DNA of 48,516 nt from Bacteroidales bacterium. Its GTDB lineage: Bacteria; Bacteroidota; Bacteroidia; Bacteroidales; UBA932. Position numbers and translations under genes: made by a program. Location: the NCBI GenBank assembly GCA_024401975.1, contig JAKSKB010000006.1:1-48516 (forward strand). Reading direction: 5' to 3'. The notes under the pieces were generated by a model. That model saw only the letters and a list, made by a program, of their open reading frames with translations, did no database searches and had not been told where the DNA came from. Positions 8,290 to 17,101 of this stretch are shown piece by piece (position 1 is the first letter of the stretch; each line of letters starts with the position of its first letter).

Positions 8290-9821
8290 GCAAAAGAGCA
8301 TTGGTCAGTGTAAGCGACAAGACGGGGCTTGTGCCTTTCGTCAAGGGGTTGCAGGAATTGGGTTGGGAAATCATAGCCACCGGAGGCACGAAGAGGCTTC
8401 TTGATGAAAGCGGGGTGCAGACGATAGGAATAAGCGAGGTGACGGGTTTCCCCGAAATCTGTGACGGCCGCGTCAAAACGCTTCATCCGAAGGTTCACGG
8501 CGGCATTCTTGCCCGTCGTGACATTCCGGAACATATGGAAACCCTGAAAGAGAACGGGATACAGACAATAGAACTCGTCTGCGTGAACCTGTATCCTTTC
8601 CGCCAGACTATAGCCAGACCTGAGGTCACGATGGAAGATGCTATCGAGAATATCGATATCGGCGGTCCTTCGATGGTGCGCAGTGCCGCAAAGAACTGGA
8701 AGGACGTCACGATAGTGTGCGATCCCGATGATTACGGGACGGTACTGGACGAAATCCGTAGAGACGGATTCACAAGCGACGGGACGCGTCTCAAACTTTC
8801 TGCAAAGGCATATACCCATACCGCCGAATACGATATGTGCATTGCCGGATATATGCGTGAGAAGGCCGGGCTGACTCCCAAGCTCTTCCTCGAATATGAC
8901 CTCAAGCAGACTCTGCGTTATGGCGAGAACCCCCATCAGAGCGCTAACTTCTATGCTTCGATGGCTCCACAGCCTTATTCCTTGTCTTTCGGGAAACAAC
9001 TTCAGGGGAAGGAACTTTCCTACAACAATATTCAGGATGCCAATGCGGCCCTGAACGTGGTGCGTGATTTCGACGAACCTTTCTGCGTGGCCCTCAAGCA
9101 TATGAATCCCTGCGGCGCTGCCGTAGGAAAGACAATCGAGGAGGCCTGGCAGGCGGCATACGAGGCGGATAAAGTCAGCATTTACGGAGGTATCGTTGCC
9201 GTAAACAGGGAACTTACCGCGGAGGTGGCTTCCGGAATGAAGCCGATTTTCCTCGAAATCGTGATAGCCCCTTCCTTCTCTGCCGAGGCTCTCGAAATTC
9301 TCTCCACTAAGAAGAACCTCCGTGTGATGCAGGTGGATATGACGAAGTCGGATGCCCCCGTGCCCCAGTATATCAGCGTGAACGGAGGAATGCTCGCACA
9401 GAAACTTGATACCTCTGTAGAAAAGCTTGATGCCTCGATGTGTGTGACTGCCCGGAAACCCGATGCGGCACAGATGGCGGATATGGATTTCGGATGGAAA
9501 ATAGTGAAGCATATCAAGTCCAATGCCATCGCCGTTGTGCGTGACAATCACACCATAGGTGTCGGAGCCGGCCAGACCAATCGCGTGGGCTCTGCTGAAA
9601 TTGCGCTCAAGGAGGCCCGTGACGCAGGATTCACCGAAGGTCTTGTGCTCGCTTCGGACGGCTTCCTTCCTGTCGATGATACCGTCGCTCTTGCGGCAGG
9701 ATACGGTGTCACTGCAATCGTGCAGCCAGGCGGGAGCATACGCGACGAGGATGCGATAAGGAAGGCCGATGAACTTGGTATAACTATGTTGTTCACGGGA
9801 GTGAGACATTTCAAACATTAG
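8286..9821 (+). CDS. purH: bifunctional AICAR transformylase/IMP cyclohydrolase
   Basis: The 511-residue product performs the last two steps to IMP. The N-terminal cyclohydrolase (about residues 1-190) has the SVSDKTGL start and the GRVKTLHPKVHGG loop. The transformylase part carries the KHMNPCG motif and ends in the typical FTGVRHFKH. The transformylase uses 10-formyl-THF, which the convergent folD gene helps to make. It overlaps purM by four bases and is followed by purD after three. Confidence 0.97.
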   Translation: MSKRALVSVSDKTGLVPFVKGLQELGWEIIATGGTKRLLDESGVQTIGISEVTGFPEICDGRVKTLHPKVHGGILARRDIPEHMETLKENGIQTIELVCVNLYPFRQTIARPEVTMEDAIENIDIGGPSMVRSAAKNWKDVTIVCDPDDYGTVLDEIRRDGFTSDGTRLKLSAKAYTHTAEYDMCIAGYMREKAGLTPKLFLEYDLKQTLRYGENPHQSANFYASMAPQPYSLSFGKQLQGKELSYNNIQDANAALNVVRDFDEPFCVALKHMNPCGAAVGKTIEEAWQAAYEADKVSIYGGIVAVNRELTAEVASGMKPIFLEIVIAPSFSAEALEILSTKKNLRVMQVDMTKSDAPVPQYISVNGGMLAQKLDTSVEKLDASMCVTARKPDAAQMADMDFGWKIVKHIKSNAIAVVRDNHTIGVGAGQTNRVGSAEIALKEARDAGFTEGLVLASDGFLPVDDTVALAAGYGVTAIVQPGGSIRDEDAIRKADELGITMLFTGVRHFKH

Positions 9822-9824
9822 GAT

Positions 9825-11075
9825 ATGAAGAAGGTACTTGTAATCGGAAGCGGCGGACGTGAGCACGCAATCGTCGGGATTCTCCGGCGCTCTCCGCAGG
9901 TCGGAGAGATATACTGTGCTCCCGGGAATGCGGGCATAGCCTCTATGGCCGAGTGTGTTCCTGTCAAGGATACGGATGTGACAGCTCTGGTCGCCCTTGC
10001 CCGGGAAAAACAGGTGGACCTTACCGTCGTCGGTCCTGAGGCGGCTCTCTCTGCGGGGGTGGTGGATGCGTTCCGCGCCGAAGGGTTGAAGATTTTCGGC
10101 CATACCGTGGCTGCCACACGAATCGAGAGCAGCAAGGAATTCGCGAAACTTCTGATGACGAAGTACCGGATTCCCACAGCCGCTTACACTACCTTCACTT
10201 CATACGATGAGGCACTGACCTTCGTGGCGGCGAGACCTTTTCCGGCTGTTCTCAAGTATGACGGACTTGCGGCCGGAAAGGGCGTCGTGATTGCGGAGAA
10301 CCTCTCCGAGGCGCAGGATGCTCTTTCTGATATGCTGATAGACGCGCGCTTCGGAGAGGGGAAGGTCGTAGTCGAGGATTTCCTCTCAGGACCGGAATTC
10401 TCGTTTATGTGTTTCGTGAACGGTCACAAGATTTATCCTATGCCGCTCTCGCAGGATCACAAGCGGGCGCTGGACGGCGACAAGGGACCGAATACGGGAG
10501 GTATGGGCGCATATACGGGCTTGCCTTTCATTACCGATGAAGACCGCAGGTTCGCCTTGAAGGAGATTCTTCAGAAAACCGCAGACGCTATGTGTGCGGA
10601 AGGCTGTCCTTTGACCGGAGTCTTGTATGGCGGTCTGATGAAGACTCCCGACGGTATCAAGGTGATTGAGTTCAACTCGCGTTTCGGTGACCCCGAGACC
10701 GAGGTTGTACTTCCTCTGCTCGAGAGCGATGCCTATGAGATTTTTGAGGCTGTTGCGTGCGGGACGGAGTGTCCTGAACCAAAGTGGTCGGATGACGTGA
10801 CCCTTGGCGTGGTTATGGCTTCGGAAGGATATCCGGGGACATACCGGAAGGGAATTCCTATTTCTCTCCAGGACCGGCAGATGCAATTGATTCATATGGG
10901 AACGTCCGTCCGTGACGGTCAGCTGGTGACCGCCGGGGGGCGCGTGCTTATGTGCATCGGTCGTGGAAAAACGGTGGAAATAGCTCGCCGGATGGCCTAT
11001 GACAGCGTTTCGAAGGTGAAATGCTCCAGTTTATATTACAGAAAAGATATTGCCTGGCAGGCTTTAAAAAAATAA
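9825..11075 (+). CDS. purD: phosphoribosylamine-glycine ligase (GAR synthetase)
   Basis: This is a 416-residue ATP-grasp enzyme joining phosphoribosylamine and glycine. It begins with the GSGGREHAI dinucleotide-fold motif, has KYDGLAAGKGV in the ATP-binding subdomain, NTGGMGAY and the metal-binding EFNSRFGDPE. The length is normal for a stand-alone bacterial PurD. It follows purH after three bases and precedes purT after three. Confidence 0.97.
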   Translation: MKKVLVIGSGGREHAIVGILRRSPQVGEIYCAPGNAGIASMAECVPVKDTDVTALVALAREKQVDLTVVGPEAALSAGVVDAFRAEGLKIFGHTVAATRIESSKEFAKLLMTKYRIPTAAYTTFTSYDEALTFVAARPFPAVLKYDGLAAGKGVVIAENLSEAQDALSDMLIDARFGEGKVVVEDFLSGPEFSFMCFVNGHKIYPMPLSQDHKRALDGDKGPNTGGMGAYTGLPFITDEDRRFALKEILQKTADAMCAEGCPLTGVLYGGLMKTPDGIKVIEFNSRFGDPETEVVLPLLESDAYEIFEAVACGTECPEPKWSDDVTLGVVMASEGYPGTYRKGIPISLQDRQMQLIHMGTSVRDGQLVTAGGRVLMCIGRGKTVEIARRMAYDSVSKVKCSSLYYRKDIAWQALKK

Positions 11076-11078
11076 ATT

Positions 11079-12269
11079 ATGGTAAAGATTGGAACACCCT
11101 TAAGTCCGGTTGCAAAGAAGGCGCTTCTTTGCGGTTCCGGCGAACTTGGAAAAGAAGTTGCAATAGAGTTGCAGCGCTATGGCGTAGAGGTTGTCGCTTG
11201 CGACAGGTATGCGAACGCACCCGCAATGCAAGTGGCTCATAGAAGTTATGTCTTCTCTATGCTGGACGGAATCAGGCTTCGCGAGGTGATAGAGACGGAG
11301 AAACCGGACATTATAATTCCTGAAGTCGAGGCTATTGCCACTCCTGTTCTCGTCGAACTCGAGAATGAGGGCTACAATGTCATTCCTACGGCAAAGGCCG
11401 CTTTCCTTACGATGAACCGGGAGGGCATCCGCCGTCTTGCGGCGGAGGAACTTGGCCTGCCTACGTCTTTCTATCGTTTTGCTGACAACTGGGAACAGTT
11501 CAAGGCCGCTGTCGGGGAAGTGGGCATTCCTTGTGTGGTGAAGCCGATAATGTGTTCTTCAGGCCACGGCCAGAGTATGGTCAAGACTGCCGCTGACGTT
11601 GAAAACGCGTGGCATATCGCACAGGATGGCGGACGTGCCGGCGCCGGACGCGTGATTGTGGAAAGATTCGTGGATTTTGATTATGAAATCACCCTTCTGA
11701 CCGTGCGTCATGCCGGTGGCACCACCTGCCTGGAGCCGGTAGGGCATCATCAGGTCGAAGGGGATTATCGTGAAAGCTGGCAGCCTCAGCCTATGAGCGC
11801 TGTCGCCATCGGGAAGGCTCGTGAGATTGCGAAGAAAGTTACCGGGGCTCTGGGCGGCTACGGCATTTTCGGTGTCGAGATGTTCATCAAGGGCGACGAG
11901 GTCATCTTCAGCGAGGTCTCGCCACGCCCGCACGATACCGGTATGGTCACTATGATTTCTCAGGACCTGTCCGAGTTTGCGCTTCACGCGCGTGCCGTTC
12001 TCGGACTGCCGATTCCGGAAATCCGTTTCTTCGGTCCTTCCGCCTCGAAGGCTATTGTCGTTGAAGGGAATACGGACAAGGTCGAGTTCTACGACATCGA
12101 CAAGGTATTGGAAGAACCCGGTGTGCAGATTCGTCTGTTCGGCAAGCCGGAGGTTATCGGGCACAGGCGCTACGGTGTCATTCTGGCCACGGACGAGACC
12201 ATCGAGAAAGCTCTTGCAAAGGCTGAACGGGCTTATGCGAAACTTGGCGTGAGGATTCTTGAAAGGTAG
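11079..12269 (+). CDS. purT: formate-dependent GAR transformylase
   Basis: The 396-residue ATP-grasp protein matches PurT, which forms FGAR from GAR, formate and ATP. Key stretches are the [12 protein letters not shown] nucleotide fold, the PEVEAIAT loop, [14 protein letters not shown] in the ATP site, [15 protein letters not shown] and the [12 protein letters not shown] metal-binding segment. These distinguish it from PurK, the related family member absent here. It is the last gene of the operon. No purN is present, so this third step appears folate-independent in this organism's operon. The stop is only five bases from the convergent folD stop. Confidence 0.96.
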   Translation: MVKIGTPLSPVAKKALLCGSGELGKEVAIELQRYGVEVVACDRYANAPAMQVAHRSYVFSMLDGIRLREVIETEKPDIIIPEVEAIATPVLVELENEGYNVIPTAKAAFLTMNREGIRRLAAEELGLPTSFYRFADNWEQFKAAVGEVGIPCVVKPIMCSSGHGQSMVKTAADVENAWHIAQDGGRAGAGRVIVERFVDFDYEITLLTVRHAGGTTCLEPVGHHQVEGDYRESWQPQPMSAVAIGKAREIAKKVTGALGGYGIFGVEMFIKGDEVIFSEVSPRPHDTGMVTMISQDLSEFALHARAVLGLPIPEIRFFGPSASKAIVVEGNTDKVEFYDIDKVLEEPGVQIRLFGKPEVIGHRRYGVILATDETIEKALAKAERAYAKLGVRILER

Positions 12270-12274
12270 GCGTT

Positions 12275-13138
12275 TTACCTTTTTTCCATACGTGCGAGGA
12301 AACACTCAATAGTATTTTCCATCAGCATCGTGATTGTCATCGGCCCCACTCCTCCGGGAACGGGGCTGATGTGTTCTGCCACTTCGAGGGCCTCGTCGAA
12401 TTTTACGTCTCCGACCAGCTTCGGGCTGCCGTCAGGAAGGACAATGCGGTTGATGCCGACGTCTATGACTGTCGCTCCCGGCTTTATCATATCTGCCGTT
12501 ATCATTTCGGGACGTCCGACAGCGGCTATGAGGATGTCAGCCTGAAGGGTCTCTTTCTTGAGGTCGGCAGTTTTAGAGTGAGCCAGCGTTACCGTAGCGT
12601 TGCGGTCAAGGAGCAGTTTCGCTACGGGTTTGCCGACAATGTTGCTGCGACCCACTATGACGGCTTTGCTGCCTGCTATCCTGGTGCCACTGGATTCTAT
12701 CATCCTGATTATGCCTTTCGGAGTGCAGGGGAGTATGCATTTGCGGCCGAGCCAAAGGTTCGCCACATTGCCGGGGTGGAATCCGTCCACGTCTTTTTCG
12801 AGCGCGATGGCATCTATGACCTTGTCTTCGTCAATATGTTCCGGAAGGGGAAGTTGGACGAGGATTCCGTCTGTGGCGTTGTCTTCGTTGAGTTCCCTGA
12901 TATGGGCTATGAGTTCAGCTTCGCTTACGCTTTCGGGAAGCTCGATGAGGCGGCTTTCCATCCCTACGAATTCTGCCGCCTTGATTTTGCCTTTTACATA
13001 GGAGCGGCTGGCCGGATTGTCGCCGACTATGATTACGGACAGACAGGGGATTCTGCCGTATTTTCCCTTCAGCAAGGGCATCTGCTTTTTCATTTCCTCT
13101 TTGAGGGATAGGGCGAGGGCTTTTCCGTCTATGATCAT
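12275..13138 (-). CDS. folD: bifunctional methylenetetrahydrofolate dehydrogenase/cyclohydrolase
   Basis: From the ATG at 13138 the product is 287 residues (MIIDGKALA...), the standard FolD length. A longer frame upstream has no family similarity. It interconverts methylene-, methenyl- and 10-formyl-THF. It shows the YVKGKIKA segment with the catalytic Lys, QLPLPEH, the DVDGFHPGN loop, VIVGRSNIVGKP and the C-terminal PVPGGVGPMT. It converges tail-to-tail with purT, and its 10-formyl-THF product feeds purH. No terminator hairpin is evident in the five-base gap. Confidence 0.96.
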   Translation of the reverse strand: MIIDGKALALSLKEEMKKQMPLLKGKYGRIPCLSVIIVGDNPASRSYVKGKIKAAEFVGMESRLIELPESVSEAELIAHIRELNEDNATDGILVQLPLPEHIDEDKVIDAIALEKDVDGFHPGNVANLWLGRKCILPCTPKGIIRMIESSGTRIAGSKAVIVGRSNIVGKPVAKLLLDRNATVTLAHSKTADLKKETLQADILIAAVGRPEMITADMIKPGATVIDVGINRIVLPDGSPKLVGDVKFDEALEVAEHISPVPGGVGPMTITMLMENTIECFLARMEKR

Positions 13139-13270
13139 AGCGATTTGTTTTGGTCTGTTGATTCGGCTGCAAAGATAGCGAGCCCGTGGCGATATTTCAA
13201 AAATAATGAAGTATGTCAGTCCTCGGATCCGCGTAATGTCTCGGGGATGATATCTCCGCAATCCGTCCTG

Positions 13271-13705
13271 TCAGAACGACTGCGGCGCTTTCCTGTGCGA
13301 CGGATGACAGATTATCTGTATGTCCACGGCGTCTATCTTGTATCCCTTGAAGCGCTTCTTGCGGAGTTTCTCGTCCACGGCCTTGAGGAGCTCGTCGTCG
13401 AAGACATCCCTGTAACTGTTGTTGAAACTGTCATACAGGTGGATGTGCCGTCTGTTGTTCACGTCGAAATACATTTTGTTGTTGGCGCTTGTGCGGCGCT
13501 TGTAGATGCCGATGGACGCAAGTTGCGACAGTATGTTGTAAACGCTTGCCACGGTTACCTTCACTTCTCCCGTTCCGGAAATATATCCGCTGACCATATC
13601 GGCACTGGCGTGCCCCAGTTCAAGCATCGCCTTGTGCACTGCCATACGTTGCCTTGTGGCTTTGAGTCCGTGCGCGTTGAGCGCGTTCTTGAATTTTTCC
13701 ATCAT
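13271..13705 (-). CDS. PerR-type Fur family regulator lacking the structural zinc cysteines
   Basis: The 144-residue protein begins MMEKFKNALNAHGLKATRQR, with the winged helix of Fur proteins (TVASVYNILSQLASIGI). The regulatory metal site has the PerR pattern with exact spacing: Asp81, His87, His89 and Asp100, plus His32, corresponding to B. subtilis PerR D85, H91, H93, D104 and H37. The four cysteines that hold the structural zinc are absent; only one Cys (133) remains. It is probably a metal-dependent peroxide-responsive repressor, but iron sensing cannot be excluded. The start could be either of two adjacent ATGs. It is divergent from the GH78 gene, sharing a 90-base promoter region. Confidence 0.88.
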   Translation of the reverse strand: MMEKFKNALNAHGLKATRQRMAVHKAMLELGHASADMVSGYISGTGEVKVTVASVYNILSQLASIGIYKRRTSANNKMYFDVNNRRHIHLYDSFNNSYRDVFDDELLKAVDEKLRKKRFKGYKIDAVDIQIICHPSHRKAPQSF

Positions 13706-13721
13706 CGATATCTGATGTATG

Positions 13722-13729
13722 CAAATATA
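13722..13729 (-). promoter_or_regulatory. -7 promoter box for the PerR-type regulator
   Basis: On the minus strand this reads TATATTTG, a perfect TAnnTTTG box 16 bases before the ATG. A TTTG on the same strand at 13752-13755 lies 22 bases upstream, near the usual -33 spacing. Together with the opposite box at 13744-13751 it forms a dyad (TGCAAATATA and TAAATTTGCA), so a repressor binding here would cover both promoters. Confidence 0.5.
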
Positions 13730-13743
13730 GGAAGTATGTCTCG

Positions 13744-13751
13744 TAAATTTG
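13744..13751 (+). promoter_or_regulatory. -7 promoter box for the GH78 gene
   Basis: The sequence TAAATTTG is a perfect TAnnTTTG box 44 bases before the rhamnosidase ATG at 13796. It is one arm of the dyad shared with the divergent regulator promoter. No clear -33 TTTG is visible at the expected distance. Confidence 0.42.
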
Positions 13752-13795
13752 CAAACATTCCTTATCTTTATGTCGTTTGTACACAATTGCAGATT

Positions 13796-16132
13796 ATGGA
13801 TAAGAAAAAAATCATACTCCTGCTTCTGGTTCTGTCGCTTCCGGTCCGGCTCGCCGGGGCAGTGGAATGGCGGGCTTCCTGGATAGGAGCGCCTTGGGAG
13901 TCGGAAGAATGTTCCGGAGACAGCGTGTTCCCTGCACCTGAGTTCAGAAAGACTTTCGAAATTACAAGGAGGGTGAAATCCGCCACGGCGCGTGTGACCG
14001 GTCTCGGATTTTTCGAATTCAGCGTGAACGGGCGGAAGGTCGGGGACGAAGTACTCTGCCCGAACGAAACGCTGTATTCCCATAGGAAAGGTTTGGGCGA
14101 TTATATGCTTTCGATGGATGACACCCACTGGCGCGGTTTCCGCGTATTTTATCTCACCTATGACATCACCTCGATGCTCCACAGAGGGTCGAATGAACTG
14201 GGAATGCTGCTCGGCAACGGATTCTATTCTTGCGGGCGCTCCGGTTGGGTGTGTCCCTACGGCTCTCCGCGTATGCTCTGTCAGGTGGAAGTGGAATATG
14301 TCGACGGCACCGGCGAGACGATATGTTCGGATACGAGTTGGGAGGTCCGCCGGAGCCCCATACTGCTGAATGACTTGTATGAAGGCGAGATATACGATGC
14401 CCGGTTGGAAGACCGCGGAGAATGGACCGGAGCTGTTCCGCGCAAGGCTCCGGACGGAAAACTGATGCCGCAGGATGGGCCGGCCGACAGGGTGATGGAA
14501 GTACTGGGACCGAAAAGTGTCACAAGGCTTCCCGACGGACGCTGGGAGGTGGATTTCGGAGATTATGTTTCCGGATGGGTGCGTCTGATGGATTTCACCG
14601 CTGAAGAAGGCGCGGAAATAAGTCTTGAATTCCCCATAGAGACTTCCGGAAACGGTCAGTACAAATATGTGGCCAAGGGAGGTAGGGTTGAATCCTATGC
14701 CCCACGCTTTTCCTGGTGGGTTTTCGAAAAGGCGATTGTAAGCGGATGGCCCGGAGAATTGAAGCCTTCCAACATAAGGGCGGAAGTGGTCCATTCTGAC
14801 GTGAAACGCTACGAGGGGTTCGCCTGTTCCGACACTCTTCTCAACAGGATAGACAGAATCTGGAAGCGCACCCAGACGGACAATATGCATCTTGGCGTGG
14901 CCACGGACTGCCCGCATCGTGAGAAAGGCCCTTACACCGGTGACGGTGAAGCGGCCTGTGTGGCCGTGATGCACAATTTCGATGCGCGGGCATTCTACAG
15001 GAAATGGCTTCACGATATGTCGGACTGTCAGGATACGTTGACGGGATACGTTCCTAATGGTGCACCGTGGCATCCCGGATGCGGAGGCGGTGTGCCTTGG
15101 GGAGCGGCGATGTGCATCATACCGTGGGAATATTATCTTCATTACGGCGGAAGAGAAGTCCTGGAAGAGAATTATCTGCAGATGACCGAGGAAGTGCGCT
15201 ATCTCGAAGGTTGGAGGCGCGATGACGGCACCGTGCTGCAGCAGATAACGCGAAACGGCGAACCGCTGTTCTATTTCAACCTCGGTGAGTGGTGTCCTCC
15301 GTACAATCTTCCTTCCGAGAGATTCATCCACACCTGGTATCTGTGGCGCTGCGCCGATTATACGGCAAGGGCGGCGCGGGCGCTTGGAAAGGCGGATGAC
15401 GCCGAAAGATTCAGGTCTCTGGCCGATGACGTCGCGGCGGCTTTCCACAAAGCGTTCTACGACCCTGTGAGCGGGAGTTACAATGCCGGAGGAGGACGGA
15501 AGACGGACAGCGGATATGGTACTGGCGCTGACGAAGGCGCCGGTGACGGCTCCAATATATTCGCTCTTGCCATGGGGGTTCCGGAGGAGCACAGGCAGAA
15601 GGTTGTCGAGGCCGTAAAGGCGGAGTTGGAAGCGAATGACGGGCATCTGAACACCGGCATCTACGGGTCGGGGCTGTTCTTCGAGGTCCTTTGTGACAAC
15701 GGTATGGCGGAAGAGGCGTACACGGCGATGACCAAAAAGGATTTCCCCGGTTTCGGATGGTGGGTGGCGCAGGGGGCGAAGACCACCTGGGAGGAGTGGA
15801 ACGGCAACAATTCCAGAAACCATCCTATGTTCGGCGGTGCTCTCGTGTGGCTGTACCGGAGAATCTGCGGAGTGCGCACGGATGAGGATGAGCCTGGTTA
15901 CAGGCACGTAATCGTAAAACCGACTCCCGTCGGAGATTTGAAGTGGGCGTCATATTCCGTTGAAACTGATGGCGGGCCGCTTTCAGTCAGATGGGACAGA
16001 AAGAAGGACAGGTTCCGTCTCAGGGTAAGGATACCCGAAGGCTCCCGCGCTACGATATGCCTGCCTGACGGATCTTCTCCCATCGAAGCGGGTCCCGGCG
16101 AAAAGGTCTGCCGCTGCCGGATTCCACGCTGA
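13796..16132 (+). CDS. secreted alpha-L-rhamnosidase, GH78
   Basis: The ATG at 13796 gives 778 residues beginning with a signal peptide (MDKKKIILLLLVLSLP). The longer upstream frame runs back through the regulator gene and is rejected. N-terminal beta domains (ASWIGAPW, the LGNGFY loop) precede the (alpha/alpha)6 catalytic barrel with DCPHREKGPYTGDGEA (Glu376 is the likely general acid) and TTWEEW (Glu666/667, candidate base region). The C-terminal beta domain follows. This pattern is that of GH78, which hydrolyses terminal alpha-L-rhamnose. It stands alone rather than in a SusCD locus and is divergent from the PerR-type gene. Substrate specificity cannot be read from sequence. Confidence 0.9.
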   Translation: MDKKKIILLLLVLSLPVRLAGAVEWRASWIGAPWESEECSGDSVFPAPEFRKTFEITRRVKSATARVTGLGFFEFSVNGRKVGDEVLCPNETLYSHRKGLGDYMLSMDDTHWRGFRVFYLTYDITSMLHRGSNELGMLLGNGFYSCGRSGWVCPYGSPRMLCQVEVEYVDGTGETICSDTSWEVRRSPILLNDLYEGEIYDARLEDRGEWTGAVPRKAPDGKLMPQDGPADRVMEVLGPKSVTRLPDGRWEVDFGDYVSGWVRLMDFTAEEGAEISLEFPIETSGNGQYKYVAKGGRVESYAPRFSWWVFEKAIVSGWPGELKPSNIRAEVVHSDVKRYEGFACSDTLLNRIDRIWKRTQTDNMHLGVATDCPHREKGPYTGDGEAACVAVMHNFDARAFYRKWLHDMSDCQDTLTGYVPNGAPWHPGCGGGVPWGAAMCIIPWEYYLHYGGREVLEENYLQMTEEVRYLEGWRRDDGTVLQQITRNGEPLFYFNLGEWCPPYNLPSERFIHTWYLWRCADYTARAARALGKADDAERFRSLADDVAAAFHKAFYDPVSGSYNAGGGRKTDSGYGTGADEGAGDGSNIFALAMGVPEEHRQKVVEAVKAELEANDGHLNTGIYGSGLFFEVLCDNGMAEEAYTAMTKKDFPGFGWWVAQGAKTTWEEWNGNNSRNHPMFGGALVWLYRRICGVRTDEDEPGYRHVIVKPTPVGDLKWASYSVETDGGPLSVRWDRKKDRFRLRVRIPEGSRATICLPDGSSPIEAGPGEKVCRCRIPR

Positions 16133-16228
16133 AGCGCATCTTGACCGATGTAAAAACAAGCGGTATTTCTTGACAATGAACGGGAAAATCGGTATTTTGC
16201 AGAAAGAAAACGAAATTCAGGATATGTT

Positions 16229-17068
16229 ATGAAAAAAAACTTTGTATTATTGGCAATGTCGGCGGTGCTTGTACTGATGGCATCCTGTTGCAACAATGAG
16301 CCCAAATCCGCTCTGGTGAGCGGCGCGCGCGGTTCGGATGACTTCAATATCGGCGTGGCCGGATACACCTATCGGGATTTTTCCATCGACGAGACTCTTG
16401 AAGCTCTCAAGGGAATGGGGGTTCACTACCTTTCCATCAAGGACTTCTGGCTCCCTCTGGACGCAAGTGTGGAGGAGATGGCGGCCTTCAAGGCAAAGTG
16501 CGCGTCATACGATGTCGATCCTTACATTCTCGGACCCATCTATATGAATTCGGAAGAAGAGGTGGACGCGGCGTTCGCTTACACGGCCCGTTTCGGTATC
16601 GATATGTTCATAGGTGTTCCCGCCTACGAGCTTCTTGACTACACTGCGGGCAAGGTGAAGGAGACGGGCATAAAGGTGGCTATACACACGCACGGCCCGG
16701 ACAATGCCCCTTTCCCCAATATCAAGGAGATAGTGACAAGAGTGAAGGACCCTGCCGCCGGCATAGGATGCTGTATGGATCTCGGACATTCCGTGCGCTT
16801 CGGGGACGACATCTTGAGCGACATCGCATCTTACAGGGACTGGATATATGACATTCATATGAAAGATGAGAGCGCGGCTTCCGCGGAAGGCAACACTTGG
16901 GAAATGGGTAGGGGCGTCATGGACTATAAGGAAATAGTTGCAGCCCTCCGCGCCATAGGATACAGCGGGAAAGTGTCGCTCGAATTCGAAAAGAACTCGG
17001 AAAATCCGACTCCGGGTGTGGCAGAAAGCATAGGGTATTTCCGCGGAATCTGCGACGCCACGAAGTAG
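16229..17068 (+). CDS. sugar phosphate isomerase/epimerase-like TIM-barrel lipoprotein
   Basis: The 279-residue product has a lipoprotein signal (MKKNFVLLAMSAVLVLMASC), so it is probably membrane-anchored in the cell envelope. The rest resembles the xylose-isomerase-like TIM barrel: IGVAGYTYRDFS at strand 1, an IHTHGPDN strand, CMDLGHSVRFG and a DIHMKDES strand, ending in a SLEFE strand. These supply the usual metal-binding Glu/Asp/His positions. Envelope-anchored members are common in Bacteroidetes near carbohydrate genes, but their substrates are generally unknown. An imperfect -7 box (TATTTTG, 16193-16199) precedes it. The 16133-16228 gap holds no other feature I can see. Confidence 0.8.
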   Translation: MKKNFVLLAMSAVLVLMASCCNNEPKSALVSGARGSDDFNIGVAGYTYRDFSIDETLEALKGMGVHYLSIKDFWLPLDASVEEMAAFKAKCASYDVDPYILGPIYMNSEEEVDAAFAYTARFGIDMFIGVPAYELLDYTAGKVKETGIKVAIHTHGPDNAPFPNIKEIVTRVKDPAAGIGCCMDLGHSVRFGDDILSDIASYRDWIYDIHMKDESAASAEGNTWEMGRGVMDYKEIVAALRAIGYSGKVSLEFEKNSENPTPGVAESIGYFRGICDATK

Positions 17069-17101
17069 GGCAGTCCGCATTGAAACAGTATTGAAGTGAA
17101 A

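Noticed and set aside
7872-10103. 743-codon open frame antisense to purM, purH and purD
   Set aside because: It crosses three well-supported genes and its product has no recognisable family features.
12250-12300. Bidirectional terminator between purT and folD
   Set aside because: Only five bases separate the stops, and although a T run is present no stable hairpin precedes it.
13145-13795. 217-codon N-terminal extension of the rhamnosidase frame
   Set aside because: It runs antisense through the PerR-type gene; a clear signal peptide begins at ATG 13796.
13706-15907. Long N-terminal extension of the PerR-type reading frame
   Set aside because: It is antisense to GH78; the Fur-family protein starts at 13705 and is complete at 144 residues.
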